This document shows, one piece after another, positions 20,840 through 31,575 of a DNA stretch of 64,000 nucleotides (position 1 is its first letter; every line of letters begins with the position of its first letter). Origin of the DNA: Diploptera punctata (lineage: Eukaryota; Arthropoda; Insecta; Blattodea; Blaberidae). Both the position numbers and the translations under genes were made by a program. The stretch is from contig JASPKZ010007286.1 in assembly GCA_030220185.1 (NCBI GenBank), forward strand, positions 1,508,501 through 1,572,500. Direction: 5' to 3'. The notes beneath the pieces were generated by a model that worked only from the letters and a program-made list of their open reading frames with translations, was not told the DNA's origin and searched no databases.

Positions 20840-21190
20840 CAATACAATCATTAAAAATTCCTGGGAGTATCTACGAGATGTGAGGGAAGTTGATATTATT
20901 TAATACACGCACTTCTTCATTGGCTACATATCCGTATCTTGTCATTAATTTGGATTACGTAATATTCCTAGATTTTATTCAATTTTTATTTTATTTTAAT
21001 TTTTGGTGAATGATCTTTTATGTTATAGTCTATATAATTTTCTTCTATCGGTGTTGGAGTATTGTTTTTGCGCGATAGCGCGTTTTGTCGTACTTACCAG
21101 CAATGGCGACCATTATTGAAGGTTCAACCTCCTACATTTTGGGGTTGCCAACCTAAATAACTATACTGTACTATTACATTTACACCCACG
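20840..21190. other. unassigned AT-rich sequence
   Basis: Nothing recognised. Base composition changes sharply at about 21190, where the GC-rich array begins. Confidence 0.35.
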
Positions 21191-21192
21191 TG

Positions 21193-22626
21193 TGGGAAGT
21201 AAAACCCCCCTGGGGGTCCGTTTATCGGGCCCCAGCTGTGCTCACAACAGCAACAGGGCGCGTCCCCGGGTGGTGGATAGGGGAACGGTCGGTGGTTTGC
21301 TTGCACTCCTCCTGGCTAGGCCAGACCGGACCCGCGGGCCATTTGTGAGGTCGTCAGGACTCGAGCGACCTGATGCACTACATAGCTCGTGCTGCGCCCA
21401 CTTCGGCAGCAAATCGCGTCCCCTCGGTGGCGTAGTGGGGAAAAGGTCGGTGGATCTGCTAGTCAGTCCTCCCTTCCAAGTCCGATGGACTCGCGGACCA
21501 TAAGTGGGGGTCAACAGGAGACGAGCGCCCTGTTGTACTAAAGCTCAAATGTCCCGGCCCACAACGGGAGCAGCGGCCGTCGTGGCGAGGCGGTGGGAGA
21601 TTGTGGAGATCAGCAGCTCCCTTCTCTTGGTTAATCCCGAGGACCTTTGTGGGGGCACCATGGGCGATGAGCTCCCTGGATGCCTACATTGCTCAGTGGG
21701 CTGACTCACAGCAGCGGCACGACTAGGCTTAGTCTTGCGAACGGGCTGGTTGGGACAATACCGGGCGTAATGCTGGGAATTACCACCAGGTCAATAAGCA
21801 CGGGAAAGGAGGAAGCGCGGTCTTTGAAGGTGGGACTTAGCGCCGACTCTGGAACCGAGTGACCCAAGGACAATCTGTGAGGTCGTCAGGAGTTGAGCGA
21901 CCTGACGTACTATAGCTCAGGCTGGACCCACTTCAGCAACCAAACACGTCCCCAGCTGGTGCACTGGGGGAAAGATCGGTGGATCTGCTAGACAGTCCTC
22001 CCGGTTAAGTCCAAGGGACTCGTGAACCATTAGTGGGTCGGCAAGAGTTGAGCGCCTTGTCGTACTAATTGCTCATCTGTTGGAGCTTGCGAGCTCCGTG
22101 CTGGCCCACAACAGCTGCAGAAGGCGTCCCTGGGGCACACACCAGGGCTCGGCCCGGACCAGTCCAGAGGGGAGCTACTGTACTGGTTCCTGGCTCGGCC
22201 TACGGGCCCGTCGACAAACTGTGGGGTCGCCAGGAGATGAGCACCTGGATGTACTAAAAGTCTCACACTGTTGGGCTTGTAGCCCTAGCCGGTCTTACAA
22301 CGGCTGCAGGACACGTCCCTGGAGGCAGAACAGGGGAATGGTCGGTGGATCTGTGACAGCAGTCCTCCCGGCTAGGCTCATGGAGCCCGTGGACCAACTG
22401 TGGGGTCGTCAGGATTGAGTGACCTGATGTACTATGTAGCTCAGCAATTCCCAGAACTGCGAACTCCAACACTCTCTCCCTGGGTGTTGGTTTAAGGACC
22501 GAGAACTTGAACGTGGGCGCGAACATAGGATAGGGAGGACTAGAACTAGGACTTGGGAGTATGGTCATGACGACCGAGGTATCCCAAGGGGGTGGACGGC
22601 TGGGCCTAGATGGGAAGTAAAACCAC
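21193..22626. repeat. GC-rich degenerate tandem array bounded by a 14 bp direct repeat
   Basis: About seven units of roughly 150-230 bp share GGTCGGTGGATCTGCTAG, AGTCCTCCC.., GACTCGCGGACCAT, GTGGGGTCGTCAGGA and TGAGCGACCTGATGTACTA, followed by GCTCA. Best-preserved units are near 21245, 21400, 21931, 22107 and 22297. TGGGAAGTAAAACC stands at both edges (21193-21206, 22611-22624). Several open stretches exist on both strands with no recognised domain and are probably by-products of high GC. No homologue was recognised. Confidence 0.6.
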
Positions 22627-22900
22627 TGCCCTCTATATATACTACGTACAATGTATATACAGAAAATATCCAAAAGGTAGTGTTAATATACATTATACGA
22701 AACAAATCACTGCATTTTAAATGAACTGAACTTTATTTGAAACAATATAAAACAATAAATACATACTTGCGGCCATGTTATCAATAATTGTTCTCAAGGC
22801 CTCCTGTTGTTTCAACTAATAAACATTGCCTACACTGTTAACGTTAGTCAATTGTTTATAATGAATACAAATATTTCCAACGAAGATGTCATTATTTTAC
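22540..22900 (+). repeat. Dispersed repeat (family X) edge
   Basis: Matches 59595-59935 on the opposite strand, including GGGAAGTAAAACCACTGCC, ACTACGTACAATGTATATAC, GTTAATATACATTATACGAA and TAAACATTGCCTACACTG. The match overlaps the right edge of the GC-rich array, so the array may be internal to this family. Confidence 0.6.
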
Positions 22901-23261
22901 TATTATTTATTATTTTGAAAACACCATCGCGCAAATAATAATGTACAACGCACGTTTGTGAAGTGTTTTACAGAATTTCAGAAATTAATAACCGAGCGAT
23001 TTTCTCGATTCTGTAAAAACCACTTCCCAACCTCGCATCGTAATATACTATTAAATTAGAGCTAAAATATCGCTTTAGAGCAGGGACACCCAAACTACGG
23101 CCCTCCATCACTTTCTGTTCGGCCCTTGTAGGCCTGTAGCATTCTAATTAATTAAAATATATAGGCCCATAATATTAGTCTAATAGTAATGAAACAAGAA
23201 TTTGTGAAATATGTTATCACGACATAACAAGAAAAGTAGCTACCAATACATGCTTATAACA

Positions 23262-23305
<44 letters not shown>

Positions 23306-23309
23306 CAAT

Positions 23310-23560
23310 AAAATTGCATGGTCATGTAAAAAGGGTAGCACACATATTCCGAAGAAGAATACAAGATTTGGTGCCACTTGGTCCAAGAAGAAGAAGAAGA
23401 AGAAGAAGAAGAGGGCTGCCAAATATAACATGGATTGAGGTGTTTAGAGCAACAAGAAAAAAGGATTGGACGATGGAGATTGGAATGATAGAGATATGGA
23501 GGAAAATGACAGTAGATTAACTGAGAGCAGGAAGATACCGTGAAACCTGTTAAATAAATA
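23310..23560 (+). mobile_element. LINE C-terminal remnant (family F)
   Basis: Frames show HGHVKRV, then an AGA/AAG expansion, LPNITWIEVFRATRKKDWTM and stop, then TTAAATAAATAAATAA. The GHVKRM..W.EV pattern is LINE-like. The GAAGAA microsatellite (23389-23412) replaces the GRP block. Confidence 0.55.
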
Positions 23561-23567
23561 AATAAAT

Positions 23568-23577
23568 AATGATGATG

Positions 23578-23634
<57 letters not shown>

Positions 23635-23635
23635 G
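23568..23635. repeat. TAA microsatellite
   Basis: A run of TAA units with one ATG-containing start, forming the 3' tail of the adjacent S1 SINE (- strand). Confidence 0.9.
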
Positions 23636-24047
23636 TAATTGCATTGTATTGTAAGCCTATGTTTTCCCTTTACAGAGATTTAGACGCTCTCCCCCTACAG
23701 GGAAGAATTTGAACCATACTATTTTAGTTACACTTGTTTTCGTATAGATGTCATTTTGAGTGGTCCGTGGTCAGCGTTCCGCCTCATACTGACATCTAGG
23801 AAACCAAGGTAGTACTAGGACGGGAAAATTCGGTAAATTTTGCTTAGAGGCCTTTTCATTCAGGCTTAAGGATTTTTTACGAGCCTGAAAATCTTCAGAC
23901 TCGGGACCCACGGCTTAAAGTCCCTCCCGGAGGACTTGCTCCTTGGATTTTTCCGTCCTAAAAAAATCCATCGACCACGGCCGGGTTTGAACCCGCGACC
24001 CTCGGGACCAGAGGCAAGGAGCATAACCACTAGTCCACCGCGGTCGC

Positions 24048-24049
<2 letters not shown>
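23636..24049 (-). mobile_element. SINE S1, full length
   Basis: On the - strand: head GCGACCGCGGTGGACTAGTGG, the GGGTTCAAACCCGGCC box, body, and the end GGCTTACAATACAATGC followed by a TTA tail. It is nearly identical to the next copy. Confidence 0.85.

Positions 24050-24112
<63 letters not shown>
24050..24112. repeat. TAA microsatellite between tandem SINEs
   Basis: About 20 TAA units link the head of one S1 copy to the tail of the next. Confidence 0.9.
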
Positions 24113-24115
<3 letters not shown>

Positions 24116-24531
24116 GTAATTGCATTGTATTGTAAGCCTATGTTTTCCCTTTACAGAGATTTAGGCGCTCTCCCCCTACAGGGAAGAATTTGAACCATAC
24201 TATTTTAGTTACACTTGTTTTCGTATAGATGTCATTTTGAGTGGTACGTGGTCAGCGTTCCGCCTCATACTGACATCTAGGAAACCAAGGTAGTACTAGG
24301 ACGGGAAAATTCGGTAAATTTTGCTTAGAGGCCTTTTCATTCAGGCTTAAGGATTTTTTACGAGCCTGAAAATCTTCAGACTCGGGACCCACGGCTTAAA
24401 GTCCCTCCCGGAGGACTTGCTCCTTGGATTTTTCCGTCCTAAAAAAAATCCATCGACCACGGCCGGGTTTGAACCCGCGACCCTCGGGACCAGAGGCAAG
24501 GAGCATAACCACTAGTCCACCACGGCCGCTA
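24113..24531 (-). mobile_element. SINE S1, full length, tandem with the previous copy
   Basis: Same structure and nearly the same sequence as 23636-24049, including the TAGTAATTGCATTGTATTG end. This suggests duplication of the SINE plus microsatellite unit, or an insertion into the tail of an older copy. Confidence 0.85.
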
Positions 24532-24534
24532 ATA

Positions 24535-24582
<48 letters not shown>

Positions 24583-24839
24583 TCCACAACATCTGTAATA
24601 CGGCCTATGGCCCGTGCCACTTTGATGTTTCTTCCATTTGGCCCGCGATAGAAATAAGTTTGGGCGGCTCTGCTTTAGAGGAATGAGCTTAAAAAACCCT
24701 TTGGCGTCAACCGCTAATAAAACTATCCATTGCGGCGTTATAAGGATGTTGGAACAAGATGCACTTAGCTTATTTTTTACATACAAGTTGGGAGTGCAGA
24801 AATATGTCTACAAACTTGCATTAGGTTAAAAATTAGAAT

Positions 24840-25110
24840 TTCAACCCCGCCGGACGCGGCCAAGGACCTTTGTGGGACGTATTTCCGGTTGCCCAGTGAA
24901 GCGCACACAGTCGTGCAAATGGCTTCCGACTGTTTGGCACTCTTGTTCCGTCGTGCTGGGGCTTGGAGCCCCAAGAAGAGAAAGAAAAAGAAACGCAAGT
25001 TCAAGTGTTGGAAGGGCGCTGAATCTTCATCCTCGCTCAAAGTGCAGAACTTCAGGTGCGCTGTCATTTTCAAACTGTTTCTGGACCGTAACACGCTGTG
25101 TTGTTTTATA
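24840..25110 (+). other. possible coding island, unassigned
   Basis: A GC-richer, apparently single-copy stretch. One frame reads MPSEAHTVVQMASDCLALLF and AGAWSPKKRKKKKRKFKCW followed by LKVQNFRCAVIF; no domain recognised. The lysine run could be a nuclear signal or chance. No convincing splice sites were pinned down. It could be an exon, a processed fragment or noise. Confidence 0.2.
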
Positions 25111-25244
25111 GAATATTACGGCACAACCTTGTACATTAATACGATATGTTCCAAACAAAAACCCAATCACCAAACAATTGATTGTGTTTTTATTGATAAT
25201 AATAATATGTAGCTTATTTTATCATCACCAAGAAGGACCTCTAT

Positions 25245-25420
25245 ATTGTCCACCGCTGTGGTCTCGAGGCAGCGTGCTGCCTTGTCACGCAACGGGCCCG
25301 GGTTCAATCCCCGGTCGGGACAATTTTCCTGTGTGAGGTTTTTTGTTTTTTTTTTCTCACCTGTAAGATACATGTCAGGAAACGGTCTCCGAACGCCATC
25401 TGGCCATCATTATCATAAGC
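25245..25420 (+). mobile_element. SINE S2, truncated
   Basis: Head (CCACCGCTGTGGTCTCGAGG, CGGGTTCAATCCCCGG) and first half of the body to GGAAACGGTCTCCGA. It stops where repeat R begins. Confidence 0.8.
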
Positions 25421-25636
25421 AATGCCACGAGTGATTTTCAATTTATCTAGAGGATTTGGAAATCAAAAGTGGCATTTGTAAGGACTATTTAACGAATCAA
25501 ATTAAGCTGTTTACTCACAAATCATTATTTAAATATAGTTATTTTAAAGTATTTACATATTTAATGTAAACGGCGATGTTCGAAAACAAATAATAAATAT
25601 TTGGTTATGTTTCATTTTGTTCGTCACTGCAACTTG

Positions 25637-25904
25637 ATCATATGAAGGGCTCGGCTGTAAAACATAGTAACTGACAAATTCTTGAAAATTGAGATGTAGC
25701 ATGTAAACTGTAATATGCGACCTCTTGAAACATTTGGTGCATGTAGTTTTTACATCTTTCAATAGATAGCAGATGTATTGTCACGGTAAATAAAAACTAA
25801 ATTCACCAAATGCTTTCAAGAGATCACATATTACAGTTTACATGCTACAACTCAATTTTCAATAATTTGTCAGTTACCATGTTTTACAGCTGAGCCCTTC
25901 ATAT
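25637..25904. repeat. Palindrome with arms of about 99 bp
   Basis: Arms 25637-25735 and 25806-25904 share GAAGGGCTC, TAACTGACAAATT, GTAGCATGTAAACTGTAATA and GCATTTGGTG in inverted order, around a 70 bp loop. No ribozyme-like core and no family recognised. Confidence 0.6.
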
Positions 25905-26178
25905 TATTTATTGCCAAATAGGATCGCAAAATTGTAAGAATGCACCCTAGTGGAGAAAAAATGAAACACAGCAAACTGTATATTATAATCAACATTATAA
26001 TTAATAATTATTAATTTTTTAGTAAACAACTCAGTAAAATCATTATTTAAAAACACAATTATTGAACACACAATTATCAAATGTGTAGTTCGAAGGAATC
26101 TGTTCATTATTTGCTATATTCAACGCATTATTTGTCAGAGAGTGAGTGTCTGCAAAATAATACTCTGACCTGTTCAGA

Positions 26179-26442
26179 ATAAGATGTTAATTAAATAATT
26201 TTTACCTGGTAAATCAGTCGTCCTCAACTAAATTATTAAACTTCTTCAAGTTATTCTAATCTGGAGGCCTTTCGAAAACAATGTTTCATCTTCTGCGTTT
26301 TAACTGGAACTGATCAGTTAAAACGCAGAAGATGAAACATTGTTTTCGAAAGGCCTCCATATTAGAATAACTTGAAAAAGTTTAATAATTTAGTTGAGGA
26401 CGACTGACTTAGCAGGTAAAAATAATATAATTAACATCTTAT
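26179..26442. mobile_element. Penelope-like foldback, near-perfect palindrome
   Basis: Arms of about 128 bp meet near 26310 with almost no loop. Each has GCAGAAGATGAAACATTG, then TTTTCGAAAGGCCTCC. The GAAAGGCC block matches the foldback at 17312-17590, but the core reads CAGAAGA instead of CTGANGA, so the hammerhead looks broken. It is inserted in repeat R. Confidence 0.55.
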
Positions 26443-26644
26443 TACATAACCTCAACGGTGCTTTAATATGAATTTCAAAAGTGTTGACTGTTCAGAACAT
26501 TAAAAAGTAGGAGCTTTCTTTATTTTGGTAAGAGGATTCGATAAATATCGAGGTGAAATACGACTGTGATTGGTTGTAAAACAAAATTCATTGAAACGTG
26601 ATTTGTCATTGACTCCCATTTGGGGCATGAGTTAAATAGTCATC

Positions 26645-26870
26645 CTAATTACATTAAGTTTAATATTCAAATTATTTGTTCTGTCTTTTGTTAAACATAT
26701 ATTACAAGGCTGATTTAGCTGAAGATGGGGCTAACAAGCCTTGAAACATAATTACGTTCAATAAGAACAACCATAAGAGTTAAGAATAGACAGAACAAAT
26801 AACTTAATTATTAAATAAACCCTCTTAGTGTTACTTTCTACTGTATTAAAAAAATATATTAAGTTTAGTT
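26645..26870 (+). mobile_element. Penelope-like remnant with hammerhead-like core
   Basis: TTATTTGTTCTGTC and its inverted partner GACAGAACAAATAA flank CTGAAGA, a GGCT/AGCC stem II with an AACA loop, and GAAAC (about 26719-26751). Stem II matches the expected position; stem I is weak. Confidence 0.4.
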
Positions 26871-26904
26871 TAAGGCCTATCTAGTGCATGATTACTATCA
26901 TCAT

Positions 26905-27030
26905 AAACTCTCATATGATCGGGGGAACGTAACCCCGCCTTCATTGCGCCCCAACCTCAGAAGTGGGTTACAAGTATGTCATGCCAGGAGAGAACATCAG
27001 AAATCTCGAAATGAGAATCTGAGGCATTGA
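26905..27030 (+). mobile_element. SINE S6 body fragment
   Basis: CATATGATCGGGGGAACGTA, CCTCAGAAGTGGGTTACAA and GCCAGGAGAGAACATCAG match the body at 31740-31870. The head is missing. Confidence 0.6.
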
Positions 27031-27242
27031 ATAAAAAACACATAGATTAATACGAATTTATCCATGGGCAAAATTCATATAGGCCCACAGAACCGAGGCA
27101 TTGCAAAAAAAAAAAAAAAGAATAAATAAAAAATAAACGTATTAAGATTTGCAATGTTTGATACCAAAATATATCAACATTTTCGGGCGATAAAAGTATT
27201 GTATAGGCCTTCCTACATATTATTTTGAAATATAGCTACATT

Positions 27243-27590
27243 CATCATCATCATCATCATCATCCAGGGATTAAGCCTGTTGGCTCGTTCCGGTTTCATG
27301 AAAGCTAGAATTGTTAAAATTGTTCAGACCATCTTCTGTGTGGACGTCCAACATTTCTCCTTCCGTGCGGTTTATAATTTAGCAATAATTTTGGAAATCT
27401 TCCTTCTGGCATTCTATCAATATGTTCTTTCCAGTCGTTCGTATATTTAATGATTCGATCTGTAAGTTTGAAAATATTTAGTTCCTTTCTTATATCTTCA
27501 TTTATTTTCTTATCCAGCAGAGTATATGTTCCTATATTTCTTAAAAATCTCATCTCAGCTGCTTCCAATCTTTGTTCTTGTTACCTACAT
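27243..27590 (-). mobile_element. LINE family E C-terminal fragment
   Basis: The - strand encodes RLEAAEMRFLRNIGTYTLLD, INEDIRKELNIFKLTDRII, HIDRMPEGRFPKLLLNYKP and GRRNVGRPHRRWSEQF, then stop and a GATGATGATGA tail. These are C-terminal LINE ORF2 motifs. Confidence 0.75.
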
Positions 27591-27705
27591 TATAGGCTAA
27601 ATTAATTTGAAGCCGGCTTACAGTTATGTATTAGCCTTGAAGTAGATCAGATGTTAGCCTATATTGTTTTCAAGTATGTTTAAATTGTATTTTGCTTTAA
27701 AGTTT

Positions 27706-28511
27706 ACTTACTTACTTACTCGCACTATCGAACCCGTAGGTTAATGGCCGCGCGGACATAAGCTCTCCATAGATCCCTATCCTGAGCTAATGCTTTCCAA
27801 TCATCCCCTGTATAATCTACTTCTCTCAAATCATAGTTAATGTTATTCTCCCACCTCATTCTTGGTCTACCAATTGGGCGTTTTCCCTCTGGCTTTCCTA
27901 CAAGAAGCTTCCATGCAAGTGTTTCATTCCCCATACGTGCAACATAATCCTGTCCATCGCAGTTTATCTGTTTTTATTATATCTGGCTTCCTATAAAGAC
28001 CATGTAGTTAATTGTTATGTACTCTTCTCCATTCACATGTCTGTTCATCTCTCTTTGGTCCAAAAATTGTCCTAAGTACTTTATTCTCAAATACTTGTAA
28101 TCTCTTTTCCTCCCTTAAAATAAGAGTCCATGTTTCGCACCCATATAATGTAACTGGTAGAATAATAGTTTTATATATTTTCAGTTTAACGTTTTTTGAA
28201 AGGAGTTGGGACATCAAGAGTCTCTGTAATGCATAATAGCACGCATTTCCAGAATTGAGCCTATGTTTAATTTCTTTGTGCATCTCATTTCTATTTGTGA
28301 TTATTGTTCCTAGGTATTTGAATTCAACCACTTCCTCAAAATTTCCCTCATTTGTCATTAGCTGTCCATTTCCATTATATAATGTATTTTTACGTGTGAC
28401 CATATATTTAGTTTTATTGATATTTACTTCCAGTCCTAATTTCTTAGTGTTACTCAATAGTGTGAATGTGTTGTCCTTTAGTATCTCCTCGCTATCGGCC
28501 AGTAGTACTAC
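27706..28511 (-). mobile_element. LINE-A 3' copy with 17 bp TSD
   Basis: The - strand runs from [11 protein letters not shown] through LGLEVNINKTKYM, VEFKYLGTIITNRNEMHK and YGCETWT to the terminal LRVR. The direct repeat ATTTTGCTTTAAAGTTT (17 bp) lies at 27689-27705 and 28512-28528. A few frameshifts near 27950 break the frame. Confidence 0.9.
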
Positions 28512-28528
28512 ATTTTGCTTTAAAGTTT

Positions 28529-28945
28529 GCCTACATTATTACTATTATTACTTTAAGGATATTATATCCTAAATATATCTTCATTGAAGACAGTTCAAAT
28601 TTATTTACCCTATTTTACTTTTAAAAAGCCAATTTAAGAATTTATGAAACATCTATGTAGGCCTAAATTTCGTCTGTAAGTTAATACGAAAATGATTATG
28701 AATCCGGTTGTCCAGTTGTTGGCGATCTTGGAATTACTGTGTCATATACAGTTATATACAGATGTTCATTTCACGTCGTGTGTAAGTTACTTCAAAGGAG
28801 TTTTGTAACACAGTTGTGATCAGTTCTTAATAAAATCACAATCACTGTATCTTATTTGACAGTCTCACGCTGTTCAAGACGTGTCAGTTTAGTACACTTA
28901 ATTGTAGTTTATCTATATTACATTTCCTGATTATATGATTTTAAA
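28529..28945. other. unassigned sequence
   Basis: No gene or repeat recognised. Confidence 0.35.
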
Positions 28946-28947
28946 GT

Positions 28948-29227
28948 TATCCCACTACAGGCCTCGGGAGGCCCTTGGGGTAATAGGAGGTTAAGGCTCC
29001 CACTTTTTCTAGACAAACGGCACCAGATGTCAGCCCTGCGTGACGGCCGCCTTTACCCCCAGGAAAAGCGTCTGGTACTCATTTCCATTAGAGGCTGAGT
29101 CGACCTCAGGACCATAGTGCTCCCAGGAGGTTTGAGTCAGTTTAAAAATCCTGATCCCACGGGACTCTAACCCTCAACCTTCCGGCTTGTAGCGCAGTGC
29201 CTTAACCACTACGTTACGGCGCGTCCC
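28948..29227 (-). mobile_element. SINE S3, nearly full length
   Basis: Reverse complement from the CGCCGTAACGTAGTGG head to GGCCTGTAGTGGGATAAC. A short internal deletion removes part of the CAACCCGGCTGACATC region. Confidence 0.8.
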
Positions 29228-29443
29228 GATTATGATTAAAGATTCTATTTCGTTAGCAAGTTAGATCAGCCGGTTTAAATGTAGCATACTTGAAAGGCGC
29301 TGAATTCAAATATTGGGACCGACGTAACTGATAGTTTTTCCGTGATTTTCCTCAAGGATTAAGGAAAACTCACTTCACTATCACGTGCCATTTATTATCT
29401 TCTCCAAAATCATTAAAATTAAAGCAATAGACTTATACAAAAA

Positions 29444-30003
29444 CTGGAAATGCGTGCTGTTACGCATTACAGGAACTTATGTTGTCCCAACTCCTTTCAA
29501 AAACCGGTAAACTGAAAATATATAAAACTATTATTCTACCAGTTATATTATATGGGTGTGAAACATGGACTCTTACTTTAAGGGAGGAAAGGAGATTACA
29601 AGTATTTGAGAAAAAAGTTCTTAGGAACATTTTTGGACCAACGAGAGTTGAACAGACAGGTGAATGGAGAAAACTACATAACAATGAACTACATGGTCTT
29701 TATAGGAAGCCAGATATAATAAGAACAGTTAAGTCTCGTAGACTGCGATGGGCAGGACATGTGGCACGAATGGGGAATGAAAGACGTGCATTGAAGCTTC
29801 ATGTAGGATAACACGAGGGAAAAACGCCCAGTTGGTAGACTAAGAATGAGGTGGGAGAATAACATTAACCACGATTTGAAGGAAGTAGATTATACAGGGA
29901 ATGATTGGAAAATATTGGCTCAGGATAGGGATGTATGGAGAGCTTATGTCCGCGCGGCCATGAACTAGGGGTTCGATAGTGCCAGTGAGTAAGTAAGTAA
30001 GTA
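29444..30003 (+). mobile_element. LINE-A 3' copy with 13 bp TSD
   Basis: ACTTATACAAAAA repeats at 29431-29443 and 30004-30016. Between them the + strand encodes SQLLSKTGKLKIYKTIIL through RRLRWAGHVARMGNERRA to a decayed LRVR end and a GTAA tail. Confidence 0.9.
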
Positions 30004-30229
30004 ACTTATACAAAAAAAGTAACAATCGATATAATATACAGCGTATTATATATAACAGAAAGCTTCTGATACCATGAACTTAGATATTAGAGTTTCTATA
30101 TATGCTTGAATGAATGTAGCCACTATGTCCCATGAAGGGCTAGGGCCTCCTACAAGAGGGGGCTCAATTTTAAAGTTTTAAGTGGTTCACGTGGTGAGCT
30201 AATTCACGTGAACATTATGTTTATAAAAA

Positions 30230-30400
30230 TATATATGCGGTCAATATGCCCATTTCACCAATTAATGTTTTAAAATGGTCAACAAGTTTCTACAGTCAAG
30301 CTGTCATTCTCAAGACCAGATATTGACTGAGTCAATAAAACATTTTAAAACATTAATTGGTGAAATGGGCATATTGACTGCATATATATTTTAATATTTT
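30230..30400. repeat. Palindrome, possible Penelope-like foldback
   Basis: Arms of about 47 bp (GGTCAATATGCCCATTTCAC and its complement, with ATTAATGTTTTAAAAT) surround a loop of about 70 bp. A CTCAAGACCAG stretch in the loop is not a convincing core. Confidence 0.5.
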
Positions 30401-30489
30401 ATCACCAAGAAGATCACTTGTGTATTAAATTATGTTTATAGAGTCTTTCACTTGTGCACTTCACTGCAGTTTATTAAGAATTTTAGTCA

Positions 30490-30940
30490 ATTTTTAGATT
30501 GTTCGCTAGTTGTTTTCACTTGTTCCTGTTGCGGGCTGTGGTTGACCAATGTCCTCCCAACATCGGTTTGAACGTGTCTGCCCATCTTCTTCTTGGCCGA
30601 CCTCGTGTTCGTCTTCCAATGTAGGGGTCCCACATGGTGGTTTCCCTCGCCCATCTGCCTTGTTGTTGTCTTGTTACATGACCGCCCCATGTCCACTTTG
30701 TTTGGAGGGCTTTTTGAGTAATGTTCTTTGAAGTTGTAATTTTCTGTAGCGCCATGTTGGAAATCTTATCCCGGAGTGAGACACCCACTATCTTCCTCTC
30801 CATCTTCCTTTGGCAGATTTCAATGCTCCTCCTTTGCCTCTCTGTTAGGGCCAAGGTTTGGCAGCCATATGTTAAGACCGGGAATACGCATGAGTTGAGG
30901 GCTTCTAATCTTATTCTGCGGTTTAGGGACTAGCGCCCAA
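30490..30940 (-). mobile_element. LINE C-terminal fragment (family H)
   Basis: The - strand reads LTERQRRSIEICQRKMERKI, VGVSLRDKISNMALQKIT, KWTWGGHVTRQQQGRWARE and RRTRGRPRRRWADTFKPM. RKMERKI, GHVTR and GRPRRRW are typical of another LINE ORF2 C-terminus. 5'-truncated. Confidence 0.7.
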
Positions 30941-30944
30941 AAGG

Positions 30945-31390
30945 CTAAAGAGGAAACATAGATTGTAGTGAGCAAATTATCTGAGCCAGTAGCCCTTGAG
31001 TTCAGTATTTGGGAAGTCTCAATTTCAAATTCCAAATTCGATCATCTTAACTGGCTTTTTAGTGTTTTGATCAGTCATTAATATAAATACTAGGTTTTAA
31101 TTTAATCTAATAATTAACCACCATTTTAGAATTTAATTTAAACTAAATAATGCAACTTATACGGAAAACACATTAGGCCTGCCAGGCTTATACACAGTAG
31201 ATTTGGATACAAGAAAATATTCCAAACGCTATATGACGTTATATAACTCAAAATAAGAGTAAAATAAAAACATGAAGTCTATATTGTTAATCATCTTATG
31301 AACAGGAAGCATTTTTTCTTATTTACAGATGCTTTAATTTCCAAGGTCATATAACGTATATTTACTTACTTTTAATAATATTATGAAACT
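30945..31390. other. unassigned AT-rich sequence
   Basis: Nothing recognised. Confidence 0.35.
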
Positions 31391-31392
31391 AT

Positions 31393-31562
31393 GAATAAGA
31401 CAAGTTGGTTTTGATAATGCAATTGCATACCAGCATTTGCCTTGGACGATTAAGGAAAACCGGAAAAATAACTCTGTCAGATTTTTTGGTACCGGGATTT
31501 GAACCCGGGACCTCCCGAATTTTAGTCTGAAACGCTACTGCTTGAGCCAATTCGCTCGGTAA
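31393..31562 (-). mobile_element. tRNA-derived SINE, family S5
   Basis: The - strand head is ACCGAGCGAATTGGCTCAAG (A box), with GGTCCCGGGTTCAAATCCCG (B box) and a body to GGCAAATGCTGGTATGCAAT. Only one copy was seen in the window. Confidence 0.6.
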
Positions 31563-31575
31563 AAGATTCATATGT

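Larger units (their letters stand above)
23081..24672. mobile_element. hAT-like non-autonomous DNA transposon with 8 bp TSD, loaded with SINEs
   Basis: The left end CAGGGACACCCAAACTA pairs with the right end, whose reverse complement is CAGAGCCGCCCAAACTTA. GGCCC/GGGCC blocks further in are typical of hAT ends. CTTTAGAG flanks both sides (23073-23080, 24673-24680), the 8 bp duplication expected of hAT. No transposase is recognisable. The inside holds a decayed LINE, TAA microsatellites and two S1 SINEs. A second degraded end with the same sequence is at 56349-56440. Confidence 0.75.
25425..26640 (-). repeat. AT-rich dispersed repeat R, inverted copy with two insertions
   Basis: The - strand has the family R landmarks: it starts near 26640 (GACTATTTAACTCATGCCCC) and ends at 25425 with the GCCACGAGTGAT hairpin. 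It contains two palindromes, 25637-25904 and 26179-26442. Confidence 0.65.

Noticed and set aside
21192..22673. Several overlapping open frames of 60-136 codons in the GC-rich array
   Set aside because: They occur on both strands and all frames, have no recognised domain, and follow from few stop codons in GC-rich DNA.
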